In this document: positions 11,284 through 23,444 of the stretch, piece by piece
How positions within the stretch are numbered: position 1 is the stretch's first letter
How the letters are laid out: the number at the start of each line of letters is the position of its first letter
From: Heliocidaris tuberculata
Taxonomy: Eukaryota; Echinodermata; Echinoidea; Camarodonta; Echinometridae
NCBI GenBank assembly: GCA_025618425.1
Contig: CM046844.1
Location: forward strand, 11,644,058 to 11,708,057
Length of the DNA: 64,000 bases
Direction of reading: 5' to 3'
Notes under the pieces: generated by a model
What the model saw: only the letters and a program-made list of their open reading frames with translations
Told to the model about the DNA's origin: nothing
Database searches by the model: none
Position numbers and translations under genes: made by a program

Positions 11284-12684
11284 TTAAAATACATGTACAA
11301 CAGTACATGTAATACTTTGGGGAATTCAATCTGCATTACCAAGGTGGAGATCTGGTATGATCACAAATTATTGTGTGAGGTTTTTATTATTAAGCATTCT
11401 TAATTTTTTTATTAAAATAGTAATGATAATAATCTTATTCTGTGCCTGATTTTCTCAAACTGTCACTTATCTACATGTATAATCTATTTTTCTGATATTT
11501 TCTGCTTTCACTCAGGCCAACTTTAAACTTCTAGTCAGGGTCAGTGCCCCTTTAATATACTGAACCTAAAGCAAACTTTCGTTATTTTAATAGCAAAAAT
11601 AAATGTGATACTGAACAGTCCATTCATCACAATAGTAATTATCATTGTTCAATCATGTACCAGCTGAACTTGTTCATTTTCATTTCCTATCGTGGAATTG
11701 TTCACCAAAGGCAATGATATAGTTTATACAACACTCTTTTTTGTATAATCCATCATGTTTCCTCATATTGTTTTTTATTTATTACGTAACTTTGTTGTTG
11801 AGTTGTACATACATGTACATGTATATCAGTTTCTCAAATTTTGTTTGTTTGTCCTTTACAGAATCGTTTAAGTACTATTGAAGAAGTGTTTTGTTTTCGG
11901 TTTTAACCTGTTTGTAATCTTGAATTTTATTCAGCATTGTACTTAATCATGTACACTAAGTTCACAAAGTCTAGTGTTATCTATTCCCAACAATAAGTTG
12001 GTTAGTATTTAGCTGTATGAGTGTGCATAAGTTGTATAAAACCATTGACAAAATTGAAAATTTCGACCCTACAAGATCAGTCTACATGGGTAATGTTGAT
12101 CAATAATGTTTAATATGTACATGACGATCAGTTTTGTTATAGAGATTTCTTTTAATGTACATGTATTGAAAAAAAAAAAATTCTTGCCATTGTGAAAGCT
12201 TCTCTGATTATATTGATTTGAGAGATATACAAAGACTTATTTTTAAGGAGACAGTATTGTTAAGAAGAAAATCATTTTGCTTCCAGTGATATGTGTGCCT
12301 TAGATCTTCCTGTAACTTACGTCTGTATTATTACATATTGGCTATTATGAACATAAAACTGTTTCCTTGTGGTTTTAAATAAAGTTTGACTGTAATTATT
12401 GATTGAAGTGAATTGAAAAGGTATTCATTATTAAAAACCGCATTGAAGCTCAAGAGCTGAATTGAATGGAAAGGACATTCATCATAAAAAAAAACAATTT
12501 GATGTACATTAGCGACAAGAATCATTATACCCATTATGTGGCAAAATAAGCAGAAAAATAAAGAGAAATAATGAGGAAGAGAGATGGGGGAGGAGAGAGA
12601 TATATAGAGAGAGAGGGGAGAGAGAATGAGATAGGGAGAGGTGAGAAAGAGGAAAAGAGTAATGGGGAGATACATGTATCTGTA
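11284..12684. other. Intergenic AT-rich DNA
   Basis: No gene is supported. The segment contains scattered TACATGTA motifs (near 11290, 11475, 11810, 12160), homopolymer A runs and a GA-rich purine tract at about 12550-12660. I see no defined transposon boundary. Confidence 0.4.
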
Positions 12685-12903
12685 CACTCTAAAACCTAAA
12701 GTGTTAAATCGCCATTTAAAAGGGCCGAGGAGTGACCACTTTTTCAAAATAGTAGACAACACTTTTAACATGCTGGTTGCAACAAGTATAAAGGCTGAAT
12801 CCAGCATGAATCCAGATTAAAAGAGTCAATCTACCATTTTGAAAAAAAGTGGTCACTCCACGGCCCTTTTAAATGGTGATTTAACATGTTAGTTTTTAGA
12901 GTG
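12685..12903. mobile_element. TA-flanked MITE with CACTCTAAAA ends
   Basis: 219-bp non-coding palindromic element. The left end CACTCTAAAACCTAAAGTG is mirrored by ...gtttttagagtg at the right. Long inverted similarity continues inward (gccatttaaaagggccg against cggcccttttaaatggt). TA dinucleotides flank it at 12683-12684 and 12904-12905. The superfamily is uncertain; the TA duplication favours Tc1/mariner. Confidence 0.8.
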
Positions 12904-13559
12904 TAAATAGAGAGAGAGAGAAAGAAGCAAAAATGAACCACATCTTATTTAAACTAGGTTTGCAAGTTTAATTTAGTCAAAAGATTAAATTAACATTCAT
13001 AAAGATTAATACATGTACATGTACTACATTAAAAAGGAAGAGGGGTAAAAAAAAAAAAAAAAATGGGAAAAGAAAGCTGAAAAGTGAAAACAGCTAGAGA
13101 ATTTAATAGAAAATAAAAGTAATTACTGTATAGGTTTAACATTATAAATTCATGAAACAGTGATGAACATGTTTTGCAACGACTTTTAAAATGCTTTGTT
13201 CTTCATTAGACAAGTCAATTACTCTATTCGATTTGGTATGCGTACCTCTCATATACATTGATGCCAAACGAGTCAAAGGGGTCCAAGCTAGGCTTGTTCG
13301 ACAACAAAGCAGGATGCGGTGTACAGCCCGGCATTCTCATGACTTTTGACATGAACAGATGAATGAAAATTTCATACTGGCACGTATTAAACAGGCCTAC
13401 ATTTGTGAAATTATGTTTTGGTGCTTATCAATTGATCAAGCCTCTAATAAAAATATGAAAATACCATTGATAGTTATGAACTTGTGATGCCGCGCCGGGG
13501 GAGCATTTTTTTTTTTTTTCACACAACTGTTTAGCCATATTCCAGAAAAAAAATTCCTA
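12904..13559. other. Intergenic DNA with poly-purine stretches
   Basis: AT-rich sequence with a poly-A run at about 13047-13064 and a poly-T run at about 13507-13520. No gene or element boundary is supported. Confidence 0.35.
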
Positions 13560-14270
13560 CAAGTGCTCCGGTGAAAGAGTCTGCTCCCCAGGGGGTGGGT
13601 GCAGGCCGGGAGCGGAGGGGGAATTTTTCCCCCTCCCGCGCGAAAGCTCCAACGTTTTATAGCAAATTTGAGAGAAAGATAACGGCTCATAGCACCTTTT
13701 TTTTTTTAGGCGGAAAGTTAGTTCGACGTCCGGACTGCTTTTCAGTTATTTGGACGCAATACTGCACTGTATATAACAGAGGTGGGTGAGGGGGGGGGGG
13801 GGGGGGGGGGGAGTTTCCCCCCTTCCCGCGTGAACGCGAAAGCTCTGATGTTTTAGCACATTTGATAACTGCTCGTAGCAAACAATTTTTTTAGACGGAA
13901 AGTAATAGTTCGACGCCCTGACTGCTTTTCAATTATTGCTGGGACGCAATAACTCACTGTATACAGGGAGGGGTGCAGGGAAGGGGGGGGGGTTCCCGTG
14001 TAGCGCGAAAGCTCTTGCGTTTTACAGCAAATTTGAGAGAAAGATAATGGCTCGTAGCACCCATTTTTAGGCGGAAAGTTAGTTTGACGCGCTGCTTTTC
14101 AATTATTTCGACGCAGTACTGCACTGTAGGCCTATGTAGGCCTAACGGGTGGGTGCAGGGAGGGGGGAGTTCCCCCCTTCCCGGCGCGTGAAGCGCGAAA
14201 ACTTACGTTTTAGCAAATTCTGAGAGAGAGATAACTGCTTGCATAGCGCCTTTTTAGGCTTATCTCTCTC
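13560..14270. repeat. ~180-bp GC-rich tandem repeat, four degenerate copies
   Basis: Each unit carries a C/G-rich box with a 'cgcgaaagctc' core (near 13636, 13830, 14002, 14185), then 'agcaaatttgagagaaagataa', a 'tttttaggcggaaagttagtt' block and 'cgacgcaatactgcactgta', ending in a long G run. Spacing is 170-195 bp. ORFs across it are an artefact of the repeat. It may be a fragment of a larger transposon, but no ends are visible. Confidence 0.75.
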
Positions 14271-15540
14271 ACTTCCCCCACTTTTTCGCTCTCGCTTTTT
14301 TCAATTTTTTTTAATTTTTAGGGACTTTATAGGGGGCCCCCCTGGCCACGCCTATGAATATATATGTGATGTGCATGAACATGTTGCACATAATAGAGAC
14401 TAAAGTAATATACGAGACAAGGTTTATCATGTAAAAAAGTGAAAAGTAAAATCTTAAAATTTCGACGGCATAAAATATGAATTGCAAGTCCTTCAGAAGT
14501 CACCTGACCAGTATAATGTTGACCGACATTCGTCAATTTGAATTTGAATTTGACATTCGTCAATGTTCCGGAACATTTTGGCGCAGCGTTCCATAATTAT
14601 TTCGCGCCACACGTATTATCATTTTTTGTTTATGTTTTTTGTTTTTCATAACTCTTCCTTCTGACAAAATTTGGTCTATGGGCCTTAAGGAGGAAAATTT
14701 GCTCCAAATTTTAGGGGTGGTACCAACCCATCCTGACGGAGAATTTTGTCAGTTATGGTGTTTTGGTAATGTATAGTCATACACCTTTATTCTGACAAAG
14801 TTTGGCGCATAATTATGTTAGATGGGTTGAAATCGACCTGATTTTGGGGCCCTTTTCGGGGGCTCTGGGGGCCTGACCCGGCGGCTTCGTTCGAGCTGAC
14901 AAGCTTTTTGTAAATGACATGGATAGTCTAAGGTCAAATCTCATATGTAAAATGGGTTGACTATTTTGGGACAGGCTCCTGGCCTATATGGGAGGGAACT
15001 ATGAAATACATGGGCCGCGGAACCGGGGGGTGGGGGCTGGGGGCTGCAGCCCCCCCCCCCCCCACTTTTTAAAGTAGACACGTAAAAAAAAATCACCCCT
15101 AATTTCCAAGGAAGAAATCATTTCTAGTAATTGATAAAATTGATGAAATTAATATAAAAGACTGTTATTGTGGTGAGAATTCCTATAAAATGCAGATATA
15201 ATGCTAAAGATATGATTTGAATGTCCCGATATTTCCGATTTTACATATCAAAATCTCTCATCCATGTCAATTACTAACATGTTTTCCATTGGTACAAAAG
15301 GGCAATACATCCACGCCTCTTTAATGCACAGTTAATGCAAAATCTAGACCTAATAAAGTATGGTATTATTACAAACTGTAGAAAACAAGCTCAGATATTT
15401 TCACCTGACTTCTCGGGACTGTACAGCATTCTCTAAAATGACAGTCTATCTATCACATCTTCTACAAGTTCATGAGTCTTCTTTCAGGATTCAGAATGAC
15501 GCATCAACTCTTTAGAGAAATTTTAGGATTATTTAAAATC
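14271..15540. other. Intergenic, repeat-like, unclassified
   Basis: Mixed-composition sequence including duplicated phrases around 'attctgacaaaatttgg' (14660 and 14790) and a C run at 15050-15064. No gene or TE boundary can be supported. Confidence 0.3.
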
Positions 15541-15544
15541 AGGC

Positions 15545-17092
15545 GCTGTGGGGTGGGGGGAGGGGGTACAGTGTCCCCAGTATTTCAGGAATTTGGATAT
15601 CCTAGAAGTTCCCCCTTTTACATAGATTACTTAGATAAGTGCTCCCTTTCCTTTATATTCCTGCCCGTTCCACAATCTTAACATTTGATTTTATTACCAT
15701 TGATAATTGCCAGAGGCCTATTAAAATCTGAGAGGTGCCCCTTCTTCCTTGACAACTGTCCCTTTTCCTTAGTAAGAAGTGCCCCTTCCCCTATTCTTTC
15801 TGATAAGTGCTCCCTTGATTTTATTTCTATAAACGAGCCTCTTCCCTTTTCATCTCTCATAAAACTCCTAATAAAATCTTTCCCTCGACTATTCCCTTTT
15901 AAATCATTTGCATCAAATGTACCTATTAATCTCTTTCAATAACTGCCTTTTTTCCATTCTCACTTTTCAGATACAAGAATTACCCCCTTTCCGTCTGATA
16001 AGTGCATCTTTACCTGTGGCCATATCCTCTATTCAAATTTGAGAGGTGCCCGTTCTAGTTCGACAAGTGTCCATTCCGCTTTCTGTTAAATGACACTTGA
16101 CATCTCTGATGAGTGCCCCTTTATACCTCTGATAAGTTTTCCTTAATTCATTTTGAAACGGGCTCCTTTTCTTTCTAAGAAGTAAATTTCCTTCTTATAA
16201 GAGCCCCTCTTCCTTTATAAAAAAAACCAACAAAAACAGCCCTTTTTCATTATCATAAGTGCCCTTATTACCTCTGGTATAAAGTGCCAATATTCATGTG
16301 CGACAAATACTTCATGTTTCATCCTCTGATAATTGCTCTTTTTAATATGACATACTCCTGCTCCTTTTCTTTTTTGATAAGTGCCATTACCGTTCTTGAT
16401 AGGGGCCCCTTTTTTCTTGCTCCATAATTTGTGCCCCTAATTTATAGCGATTTAGAGCAACTTTACTTCAATTTCGTCAAGGCTTGCTCGCTACGCTCGC
16501 TCACATTTATATTTGACATAGTTATGTTACTTATTAGGTCTTTTCAGTCTCTCATGCCGAGACTGTGTTTAAACACCTTTCAGAACTTTTTTTTCTCTTT
16601 ATAAGATGTTGTTGATCACCATGCAGCCTCACAGATCTTAAAAAATTGCTAGCTCGCTTCGCTCGCTCGCACATTAATATGTAGGTCATCCAACCCAATT
16701 GCAAACATTGATGCTTAAGTAAATTATATTAGAGCATGTAAGAGAGAAACATAATTGAAATCCTTAATGTAATCACAATGTAGGGTATATATGACAATGT
16801 AAAGAGATTGTATATTTTTCCCGTTGTAGGTGCCATTTTTTTCCAGAAATAGCCCTTATCGGTGCCCCTAAACTGTGGAAATTTCCCCTCAATGTTGCGA
16901 TCATACCCCCCACTGCTTTAAACTGAATTTACGCCGGTGCATTAATGAGTGAAATCAGATCAGTCCTCCCCCCCCCCCCACTTTCAAAAACGCCCCGCGG
17001 CCCTTGTGACTGTGTGACTGACCAACATAGGCGTATAGACAGGTCCTCATAAGTGGGGGTATGATTTCCCTGAAGGGCCATACATAAATATA

Positions 17093-17124
<32 letters not shown>

Positions 17125-18040
17125 GTGTAGGGCGAGGGTGAATAAACATGTAAATTGTTTTTCTCTTTAGATGTCCAAGATACAACTTTAGCATCATACT
17201 TTGCAGTTTTGTAGTATGATTTGAATATTGAGCGAGCGAGCGAATGATATTCAAAATTTGTGAAGTCGCAATTACAAATAAACGGGGAAACACAATTCTG
17301 ATGGGGTTTCATTTGCAAAATTTTACAATTAATATTTATCTAATAAGCTATACTTTTAATACGAGCGACCATAACGAGCGAGCATTTGGGAATATTGGCA
17401 CTTTTATTTAGGCTCCCCACATTTTACATTTTTTCTTCTTTTTGCCAGTCATTCATATATCTCTCAAACTTTCTACCTATTTACTGTACATTGTACTTGA
17501 TTTGAGTTCTACCCTTATATTTTGAAATGGACAAATATGCTTGTAAAATCATTTTTGTAAACATTGTTTTGATGTAAACGTGGAACAAATAAACTTCAAA
17601 CTTCAAAATTTGGATTAGGGGCACATGTTATGGAAAAGTGAAACGTGGTACTTATGGGGAAAAGGACACTTATTAGAAATATAAATGAATGTTTAGAAAA
17701 GGTAGAAAAGGCATTTATCAGAGGTGAAAAGGGGCACTAATCACATTTGAAAGGAAAAATGTTCTTAATAAGTAGAAAAATTAAATCAGTGCCTATATAT
17801 TACAAAGAAAAACAAACTGTTACATTAAAAGAGATAAAAGGGATAAATGCTCTTGTTTAAAAAAGGGGCCTTTATCAAAGGTAAGGTGAGTGATGAGGTG
17901 TAATTATCAAAATGGGCACTTATAATAATATGGAAAGGGAACTTATTCGAAAGAAAAATTGGGGTACTTATCTGAAGTTAAATGGAATAGTAGGGATACT
18001 GTGCCCACATGCAACCCCCGGAGCGGTGCTTCTGACCGGG
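15545..18040. repeat. Large imperfect palindrome built of a 'gataagtgccccttt' repeat
   Basis: The left arm (about 15545-16445) is a degenerate tandem repeat of 'tgataagtgccccttt', roughly 40-50 bp per unit. The right arm (about 17610-18040) carries the same motif reverse-complemented ('aaaggggcacttatca'). Outer ends correspond ('ggcgctgtgggg...acagtgtcccca' against 'tactgtgcccac...cggagcggtgct'). Inner ends do as well (16425-16445 against 17610-17635, 'ttaggggcac'). The centre includes mirrored 'gctcgcttcgctcgctcgc' motifs (16490, 16650, 17230, 17370) and a TA microsatellite near 17090-17123. No protein is encoded. Confidence 0.7.
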
Positions 18041-18549
18041 TCTACATGTTATGATTGCCATTTCATCATTCTTCTTTGTATACTAGTAGTTGGGTGATGA
18101 TGACACAGGTCATGATCCTCGATAAATATTGAGGATGATGACTGTATTCCCTCTTTCCTCACCACATTCGATTCCTGTGACTATGTTTGCATTTCAATTT
18201 GGAAAATTGTTAGTATTACTAATAAAATGAGTATGGCAAAATTGCATTATAAAGGAAAGTTACCGACTGAACCCTCTAAATGGAAAATAATTACATGTAC
18301 TTTTAAATAATTTTTCTGCATTATGGCTTTGAAAAAAATCACCTAAAAATATATTGATGGATGGTTACACAAGCCACCCCCCCACTTCATTTAAAAACAA
18401 AATTATACTCCATATCCCTCCCAGATCAACAACCATATTGTTGTATAATTTGAAGTAGATGGTTTTCACTTTCTAGTATTGTAAAAATATATCGGGGAAA
18501 AATCAGAAGCAACGACAGAATTATAGGTAAATATTAATACTTAAGGCTA

Positions 18550-19470
18550 CTTAAGGTTGAGTTCTGGACGCAGGTAGTGATGCCTCTATGTCCAGATCCT
18601 GGTTGCCTGAAAGGACTCCGGCGTTATCGGTACGGCTGGGGGAGCTGCTCTGTGTTTGAATTTAAATTCAGTATTGTGCCAGAACTTATCTAGTTTATTT
18701 TCAAAATGTATGACACTATCAGCCTCCACAACGCAGTTTGGGAGGCTGTTCCACATATTTACCACTCTCATGGAAAAGAAATTAGTACGTGCACTTTTAT
18801 TAGCTCTTCTTTTGCTTATCTTAAAGCTATTACCCCTCGTCCGGGAAATACTGAGCTCAAGAAGAGGCGTTACACTCGGATCATATATCTTTATCATTTT
18901 GAAGGTCTCAATCATATCGTCTCGAGCTCGTCTATAAACCAGGGTAGGCAGTTTCAGTTTACGTAGTCTTTGTTCGTAGCTGAGGCCTTTCATAGAAGGA
19001 ACAAGTCGAGTGGCCCTTCTCTGCACATATTTTCAATATGCTTCTATTTCCAAGGGCACCAAACGGATTGAGCGTTATTAAGATGTGGCCGAACGAGAGC
19101 TTTGAATAGTCTTAAAAATATATGCTCACCTAAATAGAGAAAGGAACGTCTAATCAGACCAATAACTCTGTTTGCCTTGGTAATTATGGTCTGAATGTGG
19201 CTATCAAAAGAAAGTACACTATCTACACAGACGCCCAAGTCACGCATGCAATGGACATTTTCAAGGTCTGTCGTGAAAAGCCCTGACCTAAATAGTATTT
19301 CCGATTTGTATCTTTATTAGATTTTGAGCCAATAGTCAAGATGTTACACTTCTCGGGATGAAAACTTAATAGCAATTTGGCAGACCAACTCTGGAGACTC
19401 ATAAGACAGGAAATATCCTCTGCACAAGAAATTTTACTGAGAACTTTTGTGTCATCCGCATGCATAACAA
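18550..19470 (-). mobile_element. 5'-truncated CR1/L2-like LINE, reverse transcriptase C-terminal end
   Basis: Three reverse-strand reading frames in succession give the end of a LINE ORF2. First comes HADDTKVL (19465-19223), corresponding to the RT YxDD motif. Next are DLGVCVDS...SFDSHIQ and the IRRSFLYL block (19247-19044). Last comes the common LINE tail MQRRATRLVP...LSYEQRLRKLKLP...YRRARDDMIETFK (19026-18586). At least two frameshifts separate them. Nothing upstream of the RT palm remains, as expected from 5' truncation on integration. Confidence 0.85.
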
Positions 19471-19589
19471 GGTTTTACATTTGGTGACATCAGGCAGATC
19501 ATTGACAGTCATGACCTATGGAAGTATATAATATATATTTTTAATGAAGTGGGGTGGGGGGGGGGGGGGGGGGGGTGGGGTGGCTTGTG

Positions 19590-21190
19590 TTACCATCCAT
19601 CAACTATTAGAGACATGGTTAGAAGTGGGAGATTTAAGTCATATTTATGACAGTTATGAAGGTAATGAAGTTATTTTTAACAACAAACATATATGTTTTC
19701 GAGGTTTTCCATTCTGTCATGTAGATTTAATATCAAAAGGCATAGTGAGATTAAAACATATTGTGGATAAAGATTGTGAATTGAAAACAGATGCATATTT
19801 TACTAGTAGAGATCTTAGTTCATGGAATATATTGCAGGTAAAACACATATTTGAGAAAATTCCCCTTAGTTGGAAAAGGCAAATGCATATAAGAGATGAA
19901 AAGAAGAAGGAATTAGATAGGGAAGGAATTTTATTTATGCTCTTAAGTGAAATTGTTTCGAAGAGATTATAATTATACTCAACAGTAAATTAGAAGCCCC
20001 TCCCCCCCCCCCCCTCCTGTAGTAAATACATTAAAAGAATCATTTATTTGTCTATCAGAGACATTGAAAACATTTTCTTTAGACCAAGGAAATGTACTTT
20101 AAATAGTAATCTTAGGGGATTCCAATTCAAAATGATACATGGGATTATTTACACAAATCATGATTTATATCGGTTTGGATTGGCTTCTAGTAGTTTATGC
20201 TCCTTTTGCAAAAGGGAAGAAGAAACATATCGTCACGTACTTGCCGATTTTAAAGGAATTAAACTGGGAGAGAATTTTATTTGGTGTGACTTTTGGCGAT
20301 GTGGGGAAAATGTATTGAATCATGTAATATTGTTGATAAAATGTTTGATATTTCAATGTAGGAAGAGAAATATACCTCCTAACAGCAAAGGAGTGAGAGA
20401 AATATTGGTAGGAAATCAAGCTGAAGAAAAAAAGATAGCACTAGAGTCGTAACACCCTGTCATTACACTTAAAGAAATGGGAAACTTTTGAATTCGGATG
20501 AAGGAAGGAGTCTTGGATGTGAAGTGCAATAGATAGAATATGCTAATACTACAAATGGATTGCACTTCCATCCCTCCCACGGGACTTTGCTTTAATTTTT
20601 GTTATATTGATTGTCTTCAGATTCTTACGCTTATTGCAAGTCACGGAGTGCCGAGAGCTAGAGGAGCGTTCAGGGTTTGGGGTGGGCAAGGGGGGGGGGG
20701 GGGGGGGGGGTCACTGGAAGGGGTGAGGTATTGTGTTGGGATGTGCGGATTTATCTGTCTTTTCTTTCCCTTCTCTCTCTCATATTTCATTTTTCCTTTT
20801 TTTCCCCTCTCTTTTCTTCTCCTTTTTATCATTATACATTTTTCTTTCAGTGAAAAAAAACAACAAAAGGAATTATATTTGAGGTATATTTTCAGTTGTA
20901 TAAATTCCTTGTGCGTCCATGAATGTACACATTTTTGCAGATAACGCATAGGTATATTATTTTTCAGTTGTACAACTGTATAATTTCAAGTAAGCTGAGT
21001 TATTAAGTGAATTACAAGTAAATGTATGTGTAAACTCTTTGTTCTTCCATGAATGTATACATTTTCCCATATATTTACTTGTAATTAATTGTATAAGTTT
21101 CTGTTTATACTTTATTTCATGATTGTAATGTTTCTATTTTTGTATATCTGTTGATTTCACTGAAAAGAAATGAATAAAAGAATACTTAAA
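19590..21190 (+). mobile_element. 3' fragment of an L1/Tx1-like LINE
   Basis: Two forward ORF remnants (about 19600-19972 and 20048-20452) match the region after the reverse transcriptase in L1-like elements. The first resembles the connection segment (KHIFEKIPLSWKRQMHI). The second contains the zf-RVT-type cysteine motif (SSLCSFCKREEETYRHVL). A C-rich tract and a stop separate them. An AT-rich 3' UTR ends in an A-rich tail near 21175-21190 (aataaaagaatacttaaaac). A poly-G block at 20690-20710 appears inserted in it. Confidence 0.65.
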
Positions 21191-21519
21191 ACAAAAAACA
21201 GAACTCACAACCTCGGGGAAAAAAAAGAAGAAAAAAAAAAATATTTGCAAGGGTCGAATGAAAGGGTTATCTCAGTTTAATAGCGTAGGGGGTGTATTAT
21301 TTTTCTCAACGATCGCGTTCGTGGGCGAACAGTCGTCCAGGCCGCGCCAGGCTAGCTAGGCTAGGAGCAGGCGCCGCGCGCGCCGCAGCTAGCTAGCTAG
21401 CTAGCTGCAGTGCAGACTAAGCTAAGCCAAAGACTTTTAATAGTATCAAGACAGATTACTCTCACCTACTTCCGTAGTACATTCGGCAGACGCAAATTGC
21501 TGTGTTAAAATAGACTCGG

Positions 21520-22885
21520 AAAAATACGTTCGCCATAGGTATATAACACGTGAAAAGCTGTCTCATTTTTTCTTGATATTTCATATCTTACTCTATCTTT
21601 TTCAAGTCTGATTTTTGCATGAGAGAAAGGATGGATAGTTCAAAAAACATTTATTGAACCTTTATTATCAATAAATGCCACTATGAATCCCGGGATCATG
21701 CCTGCTTTTTGACATAATCATCTGCCATAGGGTTAACACGTGAAAACATGGATTTTAAGAACGATTATAGTTCCTCTGGTATTTCCTTGAATTTCATATA
21801 AATGTGGCTTACATGTAATTTGAGACTCTGAACAAGATTAATGATGGCTCAAAAAGTGGAAGGGACCCCACATAAACCCCCGGGAATATGCATGCTTTTG
21901 GCCTTCCAGCTCCCATAGGTTAACACGCAAAAACAGGGATTTTCAAATGATTATAATTCCCCCAGAATTAGATTAAAATTTTGCAAAATGTGACTTAAAT
22001 AAAATTTAAAGCTCTGAAAATGTATGATTAATTCTCTACTAGTCGAACAGACCCCGCATAAATCCCAGGGAATATGCATGCTTTTGACCCCCAAAAAGTC
22101 TCGCCTGCCATAGGTTTACACGCGAAAACAAGGAATTTTAGGATGATTATAATTCCCATAGTTTTTGTTTGAAAATATAAAAACTGTTATTTACATGTAA
22201 TTTGAGGCTTTGAACAAGCTTACTGAAGGCTCAAAAAATTGAAAAGACCCCACACAAATCCCGGGGAATATGCATGCTTTTGACCAAAACAGTCTCGCCT
22301 GCCATAGGTTTACACGCGAAAACAAGGAATATTAGGATGATTATAATTCCCATAGTTTTTATTTGAAAATATAAAAACTGTGATTTACATGAAATTTAAA
22401 GCTCTGAAAATGTATAATTAAGGCTTAATGAGTCTAGTAAACCCCCCCATAAATCCCGGGAGTATGCATGCTTTTGGCCTTCCAGCTCCCATAGGTTAAC
22501 ACATGAAAAGAGGGATTTTGAAATGATTTTAATTCCCCTAGTATTTATTTGAAATTATGAAAAATGTAATTTACATGAAATTTAAAGCTCTGAAAGTGTA
22601 TAATTAAGGCTCAATGAGTCCAGTAAACCCCCCATAAATCCCCGGGAATATGCATGCTTTTGGCCTTCCAGTTCCCATAGGTTAACACATGAAAAGAGGG
22701 ATTTTGAAATGACTTTAATTCCCCTAGTATTTATTTGAAATTATGAAAAATGTAATTTACATGAAATCTAAAGCTCTGAAAGTGTATAATTAAGGCTCGA
22801 TGAGTCATTTAAACCCCGCACAAATCCCCGGGAATATGCATGCTTTTGACCAAAAAAAATAATTTGTCATATAACACGTGAAACC
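21520..22885. repeat. ~190-bp satellite, about eight units
   Basis: A unit containing 'ccataggttaacacgtgaaaa' recurs near 21535, 21725, 21910, 22108, 22300, 22489, 22674 and, degenerate, 22865, at intervals of 184-198 bp. Each unit also carries 'aatcccgggaatatgcatgctttt' variants and 'gaaatttaaagctctgaaaatgtat'. The units at 22489 and 22674 are the most alike, so the array has grown recently at that end. Flanking DNA (21300-21420 and 22900-23260) is GC-richer with gctagcta runs. No ORF is supported. Confidence 0.9.
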
Positions 22886-23444
22886 GTTTGTTGTTATTGA
22901 TGACGTAATGTGGGCGTGTAGTATCGATCACGTGAGATCACGACATCCAATGAGATCGTGCGCTAGCAGACGACCATGTAGCAGACGTATGTCCGCCCGC
23001 CCAGGGGCCCAGCCTAGCCGGTATTAGAAGAAACTCTCACTAAATTCCAGTTCACTATTATATTTCTAATGTACCAGAGGCAAAATTCAATGTATTAAAT
23101 ACATAAATTCATATAATCAATGTTCTACCACCGAATTACGCTTAGCCAAAATGACTGATGTGAGATCATGCAATCGTGAAATAGCTGAGCTGAATAGCGA
23201 CCGACAAGGTGTCTAGCTCTAGCTAGGCTAGGTCTACCCATCTGCGATCCCGATCGAGGTGGTGACGTTGCCGATAGAACTCTTTCAGTTTGCCAAAGGT
23301 GTTCTCCTCAAACTTCGCTCATCAAAGTTTTTTACTTGCTGATCGTCGTTTACTTTGGCTTCAGCGAACGAGACCGACAATGTAGTGGGAGGGGGCTTCT
23401 GAACCCTATTATGGATATGAGTCTGACACACTGACAGTCCATGA

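Noticed and set aside
12331..12807. 158-codon reverse ORF rich in Leu/Ser/Phe
   Set aside because: It reads a GA-rich purine tract and half of a MITE; composition explains it and no family is recognised.
16929..17318. Reverse ORFs with YIYIYI runs
   Set aside because: Translation of a TA microsatellite inside the palindromic repeat region.
15545..18040. Regularly repeated short motif, considered as a CRISPR-like array
   Set aside because: Units are degenerate and directly abutting, lie in inverted arms, and the DNA is eukaryotic.
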